49,228 bases of DNA, taken from Lingula anatina (lineage: Eukaryota > Brachiopoda > Lingulata > Lingulida > Lingulidae). A program made the position numbers and the translations under genes. Below, piece by piece: positions 35,786-47,761 of the stretch. Each line of letters opens with the position of its first letter. Positions within the stretch are counted from its first letter, which is position 1. The DNA lies in assembly GCF_001039355.2 (NCBI RefSeq), contig NW_019775564.1, positions 6,985-56,212 of the forward strand. Reading direction: 5' to 3'. The notes beneath the pieces were generated by a model. That model saw only the letters and a list, made by a program, of their open reading frames with translations, made no database searches and was not told the DNA's origin.

Positions 35786-38700
35786 ATTATTTACACTTGT
35801 TTGATCATAGAAAAGGTGACGAGACAGCTTTACAGCCAAATGCTTCTGATCCAGTTATCAGACTAAACCTATAACACCTTAGTCTATACACTTAAAATGG
35901 AAAAAAAATGCACTCAAAAAAATAATAATAAATATCTCCTTATAAAATTAGGTACACATTATAACAGAAAAAGTCTTTTTTGTATATATTCTACTCTATG
36001 TCATGTTATGTGAAAGTAATGGAAAAAGAAAACAGAACCTTCTATATGCAAAAAATAATAATAATAATAAAATATATATATTGATCAGATGATGAAAATG
36101 AAATAAATGAACAAATAAACAAATAATGTTATGCCAATATATAATATCACCATGTTTTTCAAGTGGGCAAGGTATTTTATTGGTTGGGACAAAATAACTA
36201 ATAAAAGTGGTTGTTAAAGTGGACGTTAATTAAAATCATAACCATGGGACTGACCAACCAAGAGGTACTCTTACACTGACTGTGGCAACTCTATTAAGTG
36301 GTTTCCTGTCAAACAACACTAACTCCATTACCAAGCAGGAACACAAATATAAACAAGGCCACTGCAAACTTATTTAATGAGTTCTCTCAATTAGAATGCC
36401 TGCTATTCTAATCACAGGTTTCTTTTTTAGGAACATAACTTTTTCTTTCCTTTTTTTCTTTTTACCAAAACTTTGATAAATCAATAAATCAAACATTCAT
36501 TGTGATTCCACTATGTGTGTTGTATTGATTAAGAAGGTTCTGTTATTTTCTGTACCACACTGTAAATATTATATTATATAGCTAGTACATAGTAACTGTG
36601 GCTTATTATGAGTCTTTAATTTCACCTACCCATCAATCACAAGCTCCTCTCTTCACCCCAGCTAAAGTGCTATCACTTGCTACATCCATCACTAGTTCAA
36701 TGTTCACCCTGCTATCTAACCCCCATACAATGCTCTATATAATTTATCATTTACAACTGAAGAAGGATTCTAAATATAAAGTATAACGATGCACTGTATG
36801 CATCAACATTTTGTTTGTTTATACAACATACAATGCCCCAGCTCACTGATAGTGTCTTTCAGTTGTCAGTGGAGATAACAAAACAGTACTGTTGCACAGA
36901 TGAATATAATTAAAAACTCTGTAATCAAACAAAGTCTATGTATTATCCACTGGTTACAGTATAAATATGTTTATGGTTTAATCAATAGTAAAGAAAGGCC
37001 CTCATCTACAGTGCAAACCACTCAAAGTGTATAGTAGCAACTGCTTCCAAAGAAAAGCAGCTTGGCAACAACCAAGGTTATATCTTCAATGTCCCATGAT
37101 TGATTTTATATACATATATTTTGAAACATAATTAATTACTGGTTAATACTTACAGTTACAGTACATAAATGCTTAAGGAATTTATTCATTTATTGTGTAA
37201 CTTTTTGCACCTTGTGCTGATTAAGAAATTCATACAGTGCAATCAGTAAGACAGGACACTTATTCAAAAAAAAAAGTGTTAACAGTACAAATATAGATGA
37301 CAATGGCAAACTGTTAATAACACTTTGCAGTAATTTATAAGTGGTAATGGATGCAATGCAGCAGTCCTCTGAACTTCTGTATATGTTACCCATAAATACT
37401 GAGGTACAGTAACTGTTTGAATTCACTCTGTTTTCCCTGCTCACAAAAAATAATTTTTAACTTTTGTACATATGTTAAATGGGGTTATTCATTGAGTAAT
37501 AGAAAAAATGCATTCCATTATATACATTACAAATAACTTAGATGCCACATAAAGAACTTACCACAAAGAATTTGTTAAAAATAATAAAGGCATACCTAAA
37601 CATAAATAAATTCAATCAGAACCAAAAAATTCAGCACACCAAGTATAATGCAACCCTGATTAACTAAACTACTCAATAATTAAATGCTACCATTAGTATG
37701 ATATGATATTACATGTTATTAGTATGTACATTGTCTATTTGAAAATCTCACATTTATTATTAAAAAGACTCACCAATCTCTAGTTGCCGGAGGGCAACCA
37801 AGTAGGCACTTCAGCTACTATTTCCTTCTCTACCCAAGTCAGCATATGTATCAGCTAACAAAACTGCAATGTATCTGAAAGCAGGGTAAGAACGTTCATT
37901 GATCCAGAATATACAGACTTTAATTTAACAAGTCTATAGCTGTATATAAGCCCTTTGTTGGAGTGTGACAGGTGCCTGTCATTTCTGGAGTATAGAGAAA
38001 ACTAGCATGTACCATAATTTTTCTCCACATCACAAGCTCTCCTGTATTACTTTTTCCATCCAGGATATTGAACATGTCATTTGATTTATGAGGAAGGGAT
38101 ATAATGAAGCAAATCACTTAACAGTCAGTGCGGCTCGCTTTGAGTTCTGACGTCTAATTACTGCTTCTGTCAAAAGATGCTACAAAAGTTCATGGACAAT
38201 AAAAACAATGCCAACCCATCACGACAATCAGTGCATCTGCCCTTTTTTCAAAGCAGTGAAGCAAATCACAATTATGTCACATAACCAGAACCGCACTGTT
38301 TTTTTAACAATACCCAGGTGTATGAAATAACATCAGTCAGGTGAAATAAGGACACTCCTATCTCTCTTTCTTTTTTCTACTAATGAAAAGATCACTACTA
38401 AATGACAATACATCATCGATTTTGCATTCAAAAGCAACTTTACAAATGCGGGTTTGAAAATTATATAAAGGTTTTGATATCAGACAGAAAGCCAGCTTTA
38501 ATATTTCTATCCACTCATCAGCTATAAAAACAGAGCATACTTATGCTTACAGGTTTTTAGATGAGTGACATTAAATTGATGAATCTAGTGTCCTCAGCTA
38601 GGTACAAATGAAATTCAAATTATGACTGAGATTTTCAACAGTGGCCACGGCACACTGCTCTTTGGCAAGAACAAATGAACAAGATCAATATTCTTTGTGT

Positions 38701-39380
38701 AGCACTGAATCCACATGACACATCGCGGATGTGGAACCTTTTGGCTAAATCTGACTTGTTATCATTGATGTTTACAGTACAACCATGCTTCATTTCACTA
38801 CAATTAACTGAAAGCTTAAGATAATATTGAAATAACCACCATGTTATCTACATTGTTTTCCTTAGCAGATATGCAAAATTTGGATTTTTGGTGAAGTTTT
38901 CTCTAATGAGGCCTTCATTAAGATGAGATGCATAGAAACAAAAGACAGGGATTAAATGATATTTTAATTATGCTTATTTGATGTTTTTACTCTATAATGC
39001 AATGCACCAACTTCACTTCATATGCTCATTACTTTTAAGACTCTCTCCAACTGCAGATTATTTTATTTCAGTCACCAATATTTATAGACTACCTAAATGA
39101 GATCATTAGAAGCCTACTACAAGTATGATCTTTAACATCAACCTACTGATACAGATCTTGATTTTTTCAACACGGTTTCTATAAGTTTTAAAGATAAAAT
39201 TACATATTTTGATAAAGAAATTTAATTTGTCCATTTGCTGATCATATATGAGAGCATAATGCTTTTTAAATAAACATTTAAGCAACTGGGAATTATAAAA
39301 ACACATAAATATAAAACTTAAATAACTACAATAAAATTTTCTTGCTTTGAAAATATATCCCTTGGTTGGTCGTAAAGATT
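35784..39380. other. AT-rich non-coding region
   Basis: No ORF resembles a known protein on either strand. Short AAT repeats lie near 36051-36068. It would be intronic if the first exon at 39849 is real, otherwise intergenic. Confidence 0.45.
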
Positions 39381-39385
39381 GCTTT

Positions 39386-39432
39386 GGATGGGCCTAAGAT
39401 CTAATAAACGTATATTAGATCTTAGGATGGGC
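39386..39432. mobile_element. 32-bp palindrome flanked by 7-8 bp direct repeats
   Basis: The palindrome CTAAGATCTAATA-AACGTA-TATTAGATCTTAG (39394-39425) is almost perfectly self-complementary. The direct repeat GGATGGGC/GATGGGC flanks it on both sides. Structure and flanks look like a target-site duplication around a minimal inverted-repeat insertion, or a deletion derivative of a CTAAG-ended MITE. Confidence 0.6.
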
Positions 39433-39824
39433 AAAAGCATTTGGGAAGAAGGAATGGGGGGCGGGTGCTAAGAGTTTTGACTTCCCATTTTAAGCTTAGA
39501 TTTGGACTCTGTGTATCATTTACAGATCTAAATTTCATAAAAATTATTCCAAGATTTGAAAGAAACAGATCATTTTGGTCAATGTAAGTCATAAATAATT
39601 CTTCAAACAAACACGTCCCGTTTCTTTCTATCGCCGGTGCTTCAGCCGCACTCAGAAAGTTATCCTGGAAGCTCGTTTTCAAGATATTCAATGTGAAACA
39701 AACACGGTAAAATATCTCTACAGACAATCTATGCCCAAAATTACCGAAAAAAATATAGCATTCGTAGTTAAACATTATATCACCATAGAAAACATCTCGA
39801 CAAACTTAACCCTTAGAAACGAAC

Positions 39825-39849
39825 CTGCTTCTATCCTGTCAGTCGCCAT
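39825..39849 (-). CDS. Candidate first exon of ATP8B or of an unknown gene (version c)
   Basis: GCAAGATGGCG gives a strong start context at 39849. The peptide MATDRIEA reaches G|GTTCGT in phase 1, which would also fit the flippase exon at 28537, but the donor is weak and the intron would exceed 11 kb. The surrounding 39600-39950 segment is richer in CpG than its neighbours, as expected of a promoter. Confidence 0.22.
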
Positions 39850-39868
39850 CTTGCAAGTCATTATCAAC

Positions 39869-39881
39869 AGGTCAAAGGTTA
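39869..39881. promoter_or_regulatory. DR1 nuclear-receptor-like site
   Basis: AGGTCA A AGGTTA is a direct repeat with one-base spacing, the HNF4/RXR-type arrangement. It lies 20 bp upstream of the candidate start at 39849. A single motif match is weak evidence. Confidence 0.3.
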
Positions 39882-40993
39882 TTGTCCGAAAAGAGAATCG
39901 TTCGGACCGCGGTTCACCAAATGCAATGGGCGTCGAAATCGCACTTAAAAGGCATTCACAATTTGTTTAGACTCTATCATATATTTTATTTTCTTCTCAG
40001 TCCTTTATTGCTAAATGCGAACATATTTAATTTTATTGTGTTATCCTTAATGTTGTTTTTAAAGGACTGCTCTTAAACTCATGACAGGATTGTTCCATGT
40101 GGGGCATTGCAGATTATATCATTTATGGTCTGATATTTTGCGAAGGGAATATCCTGCAAATGCCTACAGCTCAAACATTAAGGTATTACTCAATTTACCC
40201 ATCAAAACTGGAATTTTTCTAAGAGGGCCATTTTTAAAAAGATGACATGCTTCTTTAAAGCTATTTTTCATCATATCTTTCATTAATATACAATGTATAT
40301 ACCATCTGAATCAATTAAGAACTTAATGTACTTGTACTGCACTTATTTTAACTTCACCTTTCCCATTCATTGCAAAAATTCTTCATTGCTAAGATTGTTA
40401 CGTTTTTGAGTTAACAGAAGATAAAATAAAAAGGACGTGCATAGTTTTCAAGCACAATTAGTATGAGCTTGCACACGTATTTTGCTGCCCAAAGAAAAGA
40501 TTATAATACAGTTCTCAAAACCTCATTTTATTATTGCATATTTATGCCATATGTGATTATACAAATATTCAAATTATTAGTGACAAATATTCAAATTATA
40601 AGATTATATTTACATTATTGGAAAATTTGAGGACCCAACAAAAATAGAATTGAGCCCAAGAAAGATAAATACTGCAACACATGTACAAAATTATACTTAA
40701 CATAGTGTAGTCAATATACATTTTGGTTTCATTAATTTTATAAGTAAAAATATATTCACCTCACAAAATACTTTTTACCTGATAAAAGCCAATTGCAGAC
40801 TGGTCATTATACAACATCTTCAGCAATATCATTACATAGGGTGCCTATTGCTGTCATACAACTAATACTTATTCAATTTTAATGAAACAATCTTACCCAT
40901 AGAGTCATATTTTTTTCATTCCAAAAATTCCATAAATGTTATCTAAGGAAGATCTCAAGTTGATTAACTTGTACAGATTAGAAATTCCATGTT
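39882..40993. other. Intergenic, probable CFAP53 3' UTR at right
   Basis: No gene recognised. A minus-strand AATAAA at 40527-40532 could be the CFAP53 poly(A) signal, about 460 nt past its stop. Confidence 0.4.
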
Positions 40994-43900
40994 TTAACCA
41001 AGATTTTGTGTGATAATTGTCTTTTTCCTCATGGGATGAACTTTATCAACATATGGTCTGTCCAACTCTTCCTTTAACTTATGTCTATATGCCATTTCTG
41101 CCTCTAATTGCTTTTCATATTCCCTTTGAGCTTCTAAACTTTCTATATGTTTCTGGCGTTGTGTATAGTTCATCTGTCCTTCAAGATCTGACTGATACTG
41201 TAGATTCTTCTGACGCTGTCTTTCTTGCTGTTCCAGTTCAATTTGTTTGTTCTCCTCAATCGCTCTCAGAATCTCTTCCCGCTCAACAAGAGCTTCTCGC
41301 TGCTTCTTTTCATTTATGGACACTGAAATAAGAAAATTTTAATTTTCCAAATTAATCAGAATGCAAATGTATTGTACTTAATGAAAACAAAAATTGGTAG
41401 GTCATATTTAAAAAATTGATATAAATAATATTACTTTATCTTATTCTTATAAAGGAAAACAGAAATGCATTTGATAAAGTATGCATGTGTTTTTTACTCA
41501 CATTTTTCATTAATCTGCTGCCTCCTAACAGCAAGAACTTCCTCTAGCAACTTCTTTCTAGCCTCCTTCTCAAGACGCCACTGAGCCAGTCGCTTCTGCC
41601 ACATTCTTTCAACATCCTCATCGATTAACCGTTCCATTTCACTCTCCCTGATCTTCTCTTCCTCCAACATCTGTTTCAGGTATTCACGGTATCGCCTATC
41701 CTCCTCCCTCAGCTCTTTCTGTAATGGGAAAATAGCACTAAATAAACAAACTGTTTCAACACTTTCATTCAGTTGTCAGTCTTGGCTTACCAAAAAGGAT
41801 ACACATTTTATTTCATTTTGATAGCTGAAAGTTAACATTTTATACACTAGTCTAGCTTTTTTACTTTAAAAGTGAAACATACCTTTCTCTGTTCCTGCTC
41901 CATTGCTTCATTGCGAGATTCCTCTAACAACTGTTCCAGAATCTTCATGTCAAATGCCAGCTCCTCTTGGATTTCCTTGGCCTTCCTCTTCATCTTCATC
42001 CTCACAGACCTGTCATAGATTTCTCTAGTTTCCTGCTGCTGACGACGTTTTTCTTCAAGGGCCTGTTGTTCTTCAAGTTTACGCAGCTGGTTTTGTTGTG
42101 CCTGAAACGTGACAAAAAATAAGTCAAACTTTTCCACTGGTTTACTTATGCCTGCAGACATGATGAATTGAGCTTACCTGCTTGTACATACAAAATTTTG
42201 GACATCATGGAATCTATATAAAAATGACACTTTAAACACATAAAATTTGTTTTCCTTCTGCTTGATTTTCTTAGTCAATACAAAAAAAAAAAATAATTAA
42301 GTAAATGCACTCACCAATAACCTTGCTTCTTCTTCCCTTAGTCTTATAGCTTCTTCCTTCTGAGCTTCCAGCGCAGCTCTCTGCAACTGAATAACTCCAA
42401 GCACCTCACGATTACGAGCATGCTGTGCTTGAGCCTCGCGCTCTTCTCTCTCCATCTTAGACAGCATATCCTTATGCCACAAGTCAGCATACATGGCCTC
42501 TTCTTGCTTCTTTTCTTCTTCTATTCTTTCTTTGATTCGAAGCTGCTCTAGTCTTTCAGTGCACACCTCATCCTGGTGTCGCTTACTCAATGTGGAACGC
42601 AATTCCTCACATTCATTTCTGAAACAACAACATCAGATACATGTATTCACAAGGCACTGAATGAAACAAAAGTATAAGGACATATTGGATTTAGATAAAA
42701 GGTGAGTGGGTGAACAGTTAGGTTTTTCTTTTTTTTTTCTTTTTTTCTTTTTCATAATATAGGTGAATATTTTGACTACTTCTTCTCAAATGGATATATC
42801 TAACAAAGGCAAGTATTAAATCTTTTAGGTGATTTAGCAACATTGGTGCATACCTAAACTTCTGGTCTAGTTTTTCCTTGACAATTTGCATCCTCTCTTG
42901 TTCCCTTTTCTCTCTGAGGTCCTTGGCTCTGCCCCTCATTTTAGCCTGTCTTTCTAACACAGTTTCCTCTTTTTCTTCCATTTCCTTCAGATACTGTTGT
43001 TCCTCCTCCATTAGAAGATCTCTTAGTCTGAACAATATTAAAGCATATTTCTTAAACATTTGTTAAGATATGACAAGCAACAGTATGGTAGAACTATAAG
43101 AAAATTTCTGTATGTAAAATATTAAATCAGTGTTTTGCTTAAATAATATTAACTTATCAATGTAAATTGAGCTTGCATATAGGCAGCAAGGATTAATGGT
43201 GTTTTGCAATCACTAGTGTGTAATTTTATAATGACATATATACTCATACATGTTTCTTCTCGTTTTAAAAATGTACAATTATCTTGACAACATGTAACTT
43301 ACTTTTCTCTTCTGTCTTCAATGCCAAACTGTTCTGCCTGCATCAAACCTGCCACTTTCCTCTTCACTGTATTGATCTGTATTCGTCTGTCTGTCCATCT
43401 CTCCCAATCATTTTTCAAATCACAAAATTCATTATACTTTGTCTGATGTAAAGCTTCTTCTCTCATTTCTTCTTTCTTTCTTCTTTCTAAGATGAGATGC
43501 TCAGGAGGTCTTTTATTGGTAGGGCGAGCAACCTGCAGAAGTGAAAATAGATTGTATCATTTGAATTCTATCTAGGATATATTCAATTAAAAGAACACTG
43601 TTGATAATGGATAAATAATTTAACTAAAACAAGCTTCAAATTCCACTTATACATGAAGTAGTTTCAAATTTACCAATCTAAATAAATGAAGATCCTTTCA
43701 AAGAGATGTCGGATGTACATTTGGGCAAAAAAGTCGGAAAATTTTTGTAACAGCAAACTGATACTTTTATCAATAATATTCACTGGATCATTTATTAAAA
43801 CAAATATAGGGAAAAGCTATCTTGTCTTTAAAAACTAAATAAAACAAGCAAAATTTGCCAAGCATTACTTCATTGACCTACACATGGCCTACCAGTGCTC

Positions 43901-44552
43901 TCAACCTTTAGATTCAACAACAGACATAACTTTTGCAAAAAAGAGATTTCTTTCAGCCCTACAAATTCCTAAAGTATTAAGGGCTTATTTGATGCCTTAA
44001 GCATCCTTTTCAATGAGTATCTTAAACTGATATACTCTGATACAAGGTATATATTTGAGTAAGGATCAAAGACATGTTTCATATATACTAGTATTTTCAA
44101 GGGGGGAGACAACTAAAGAGAGTGATTGTATCAACATTTACTCATATAACTGACATTTTTCCACTGGTAATGATGTTGTTACATAAATCTTAAGAAAATT
44201 ATTGCTCCACATATTATAAAATTTATTGTCGCACTTAAAATATGAGGTTGAAGTTAAACAAAGATTATTTTAGAATGGTTTCATTAAATGTTTAAATGTG
44301 CTTCTGTACTTTTCTGTACCAACTACGTTCTGTGACAACTAAGTACAGCTCATTTCAATCATAAGCCAAGAATGATATTCATTGCCAGTGGTAGTTTAAT
44401 TTTAGCAGTTTAAGTGGTGTAATTTGCTAAGTAAAAAGTATAACACCCTCAATGGGAACAAATTATTAAGCAAAAATACTTACGATAGCGACTGAATGTG
44501 GTGAAGGGCCAGTGTGCTCCCTACACCGCCGCTGCCTCTGTGTTGCCATCAT
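40994..44552 (-). CDS. CFAP53: Cilia- and flagella-associated protein 53, 7 exons, ~513 aa
   Basis: Exons (minus): 44552-44484, 43532-43303, 43027-42854, 42618-42315, 42101-41883, 41718-41502, 41322-40994. GT-AG throughout, phases 0, 2, 2 (after exon 3), 0, 0, 1, giving 513 aa plus stop; human CFAP53 (CCDC11) is 514. The protein is almost entirely charged coiled coil (trichohyalin/plectin homology type). Landmarks shared with the family are GPSPHSVAI near the N-terminus, EKLDQKFRNECEELR (~145-160), EEEARLL at the exon 4 end, EKEARKKLLEEV, and a HPMRK motif close to the C-terminus. It is a microtubule inner protein of motile axonemes and needed for nodal-cilia function in vertebrates. The first of two adjacent ATGs is taken as start. 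It is head-to-head with SKA1. Confidence 0.93.
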
Positions 44553-45259
44553 CTTGGCAAGATGAAAACGTTCCGCTTTTTACCTTAAAATTCTTAAATC
44601 AACCACAGTGCTAAAACCTTGCAGACATCAATGTTGTTCCACCATTCTCTGACGTCACGTATCCAAGGTGCGCAACAACATATCAATGCAGTAGAAAATT
44701 AAGATTGGATTTTATATAGCGTTTCTGTTGTCATTTTTATTAACATTTTCCTTTTTGTTTTAATATTACATGTTGTACTACAGTATAAAAGGGATTATTA
44801 AGGTAAATTCAAAATTAATCTCATTCAATTTGTAAATTGTACACCAATAAATTCGACTAACCTCACGTACATTTGTTCTCATTTTTACACGTACCGCAAA
44901 AGTCTCGTCAAATCTCGTCATATACGAAGGCGGTGATTTGAAACTTGAAACTAAGAGAATAAATGCTGACAAAAATAATTAAGGGTGCGTATTGTAGTAG
45001 GTATATCTATCAGTGAGATTGGAAACTTTCTCACATATTGTCTCTCAGCAGAATAACTAAGATTTATTTTTAAACATTTAACTACCGGTATCTACTATAT
45101 GTATCTATCCGAGTAGTACATATATGATTTTTTACTGTGACACTAAAACAAGAATGATTCATTATTTTAAGCAGGTCACATCATTTTTATGCCACTTTTT
45201 ACCTTCTGTGTTCAAAAATGGCCTTATACTTATGTAATTTTATATCATTTTTTTAGAAC
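44553..45259. promoter_or_regulatory. Divergent promoter region between CFAP53 and SKA1
   Basis: 707 bp separates the two start codons. SKA1's ATG lies only three bases after TTTTTTTAG, a good splice acceptor, so SKA1 probably has a separate 5' non-coding exon within this region and its real promoter is closer to CFAP53. Confidence 0.5.
44650..44657. promoter_or_regulatory. CRE/ATF palindrome TGACGTCA
   Basis: A perfect 8-bp cAMP-response element about 100 bp upstream of the CFAP53 start, a usual position for functional CREB/ATF sites. Function inferred from the motif only. Confidence 0.4.
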
Positions 45260-47331
45260 ATGGATTCTTGCACTGTTATGGAACTTGCTTCACAATTTGG
45301 TGATAAAATCCAAAACTTGAAGAATTGTTTTAAGCTCCAAGCCTGCAGTGGAGATGTTAACTGCCAGCAGCTGTTGACAGGTATAGATAAAGAGATCTGT
45401 GAGTTGGAAGTTTTGATGGCCTTGATGAGAGCAGAGGTGGCAAGAGAAAAAGAACATTTGAAGTCCCTGGAGGTAAGAGCAGTTTCATGAATGTAAACGC
45501 CAGCTTTTTTTCTGTTATATTTTGTTCCCTTGTGAATGGAAAAGATTATCCTGTGCACCTGCCCCTCCCTGCAGAAGCGTCACCTAACATTATCTACTGA
45601 GCAGTATAAGTTTTGTATTAATTTTACTTAGTTTCTTTGTCTCTTCTAACTTTTTTTCCTCTACTCTGTTAACTGTGATTATATTTTAAATTATTTTTAC
45701 AGGAAAAAATCATTTATATGGATTTGTTTTCTAGGTGTTAAAGGAACAGGTTCTAGACCTCCAGAAGAATCTCCATTATGCAAATGATAATCTTCCACAA
45801 AGGCTTCCACAGAAAAAAGTTTGCACTAAAAATGAGGCATCTGAAAATGGGTAAGTAATGATATTCGGCAAAAGACATGGGCATGTAAGTATACATTTCA
45901 CTGGACTCCTCAGTTTCCCATGGCATATTGGCCACATAGTTGTTGGGTATTGAAAAAGAAAAATTTTTAAAACCTGAGAAAAAATAATAAACATTAGTTT
46001 TCTGTTAAGGTGATGCTGGAATAAGAAAAAAAAGGGTCAGCAATATGAGTAGAACCTACAGGAAAAGTGATTTTATTTCCCAGAACCCCCCCCCCTTTTT
46101 TTTTAATTATTCATATTGCTTTTTCAAAAAATACTCCAGAATTGGGCTGAAATAGATCTCTGATCTGGTTTTTTAACTGGTTTTTCAACCCTAGTTTCTT
46201 ATGCTGCCTGAAACTTGAACCTCATTTATGCACAATGTTTAGGTTATTTTAGATTTGCATCATGTAGTATGGTGAGGCCATTTTGTTTTTTAGAACAACT
46301 GGCAGCCCATTAGGAAGTAAGAAAGATGCAGTGAGCTCAGAAAATGGTACGGTGGTGCAGGGAGCTAGAAAAAGAACCAGACCCCCTGTTCCTGCTATTG
46401 AATATTTGACAAAGGATGAATTTGAGGAGGTGCCTAAGTGAGTAGTTCACTTTTTTCTCTCAGTACGAGACTGTTTAGTAGCATTGCCTGGTATATAGTA
46501 CCAGTATATATGTTAATAGATGCTCAGTAAGTGTAACTTGACATATGCCATTGTCCTCCTAAAGACTGACCAGTTATTCCTTGAAAATAGGTTTGAATTT
46601 TTTCCTATTTAAAATGCTTTTCATTTTTTCTATCTTAAGCTTTCTATTATGTATGGCATTTAAGAATGTGGAAAATGAGAACGTATTTTTATAATTTTTT
46701 CAAGGTACATAAAAGGAAGGATAAATTATGACAGTGTTAATTTGGCTATTGATGAGCTTAACAAGGCTGTTTCTGCCAAGTACAGTATTGTTGGAAAGCC
46801 CAGATCTGTCATTATGAAAAGCAGTGATGCCATAAAGAAACAGTTTGACCAGTTTAAAAGTCAAGAAACAAAGGAGACTAAAGGTTTGTGAGAATTGCAT
46901 CTTGAAGATGTAGTAGATTTTCCTAGTCAAAAATGCAATATAGTAAACATGTGATACATTATATAATTATTAGAATGGGCATGTTCAGACATGTTAACTC
47001 TGGGTCAGTCAGAAATCAAAACTGCTTTTTTTGATGAGATAAGTGCTGTAATATTCCATGTTTATTTATATGTAATTTATATTCATTTGTTCTTTAAGAC
47101 TGCATTGCTATGTTTGATAAACCCAAATACAAAACCAGGAGACTTACCACTTCTTCTGTTCAACTTTTCCTACAAATAGGTGTGCATTTCATAGTTGATG
47201 GGGACATCAAAACACTGAGCAGTTTAAAGATGGACTCCAGTGCCAGATGTGTGCTAACCATACTAAGACATTGTGGTAGGATAAAGGAAGTCAGGGGAGG
47301 AGGCTGCACCAGATATTGTGTTTGTGTTTAA
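45260..47331 (+). CDS. SKA1: Spindle and kinetochore-associated protein 1, 5 coding exons, ~267 aa
   Basis: Exons: 45260-45472, 45735-45850, 46294-46437, 46705-46883, 47180-47331. GT-AG junctions, phases 0, 2, 2, 1, giving 267 aa; human SKA1 is 255. The N-terminal ~90 residues are the helical part that pairs with SKA2/SKA3. A polar basic linker follows (KKDAVSSENG, RKRTRPP). The C-terminal winged-helix microtubule-binding domain begins at EYLTKDEFEEVPKYIKGR and includes INYDSVNLAIDELNKAV, HFIVDGDIK and RHCGRIKEVRGGGCTRY. As a subunit of the Ska complex it couples kinetochores to dynamic microtubules. The last four codons and the stop (CVCV, TAA at 47329) fall at a tandem-repeat junction and differ from the short tail seen in vertebrates. 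Confidence 0.94.
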
Positions 47332-47457
47332 AGATGGACTCCAGTGCCAGATGTGTGCTAACCATAATAAGACATTGTGGTAGGATAAAGGAAGTCAGGG
47401 GAGGAGGCTGCACCAGATACTGTGTTTGTGTTTAAAGATGGACTGCACCAGATACTT
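47223..47457. repeat. 104-bp tandem duplication of the SKA1 3' end (2 copies plus partial)
   Basis: TTTAAAGATGGACT occurs at 47223, 47327 and 47431, a constant 104-bp period. Units 1 and 2 differ at two bases. The third has an internal deletion joining GGACT directly to GCACCAGATACT. Unit 1 is coding; units 2 and 3 are 3' of the stop. Confidence 0.92.
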
Positions 47458-47761
47458 GTTAAACATGTCAGACATATATTAGATACAGTGTGTAGTCATA
47501 ATTTATTAGCTCTCTGTATGCCACAAAGGTGATAGTTCCTAAATTTATGAGAGATTAAGATCCTGATTTGCTTAACAATGTTTTTGACTTTTCCACACAC
47601 TTTAGGAACATTGTTTTAGTATATTTTGATCCATTTGCTTAAAACTTACTGAATCCACCATGACTATGCCTTTCCCATGGACAGCCACTGTACTGGTCTT
47701 GTCAAAAAAGTCCCATGTGTGGAATTTCATCAAGTTTGTTAACATTATCATTTTATTACGA
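47458..47761. other. Probable SKA1 3' UTR, no gene
   Basis: AT-rich sequence without ORFs. If the poly(A) signal at 48468 is used, the UTR includes both MITEs downstream. Confidence 0.4.

Noticed and set aside
44541-44562. X-box-like GTTGCC...GGCAAG over the CFAP53 start codon
   Set aside because: The spacer is too long for an RFX site and the half-sites overlap coding sequence.
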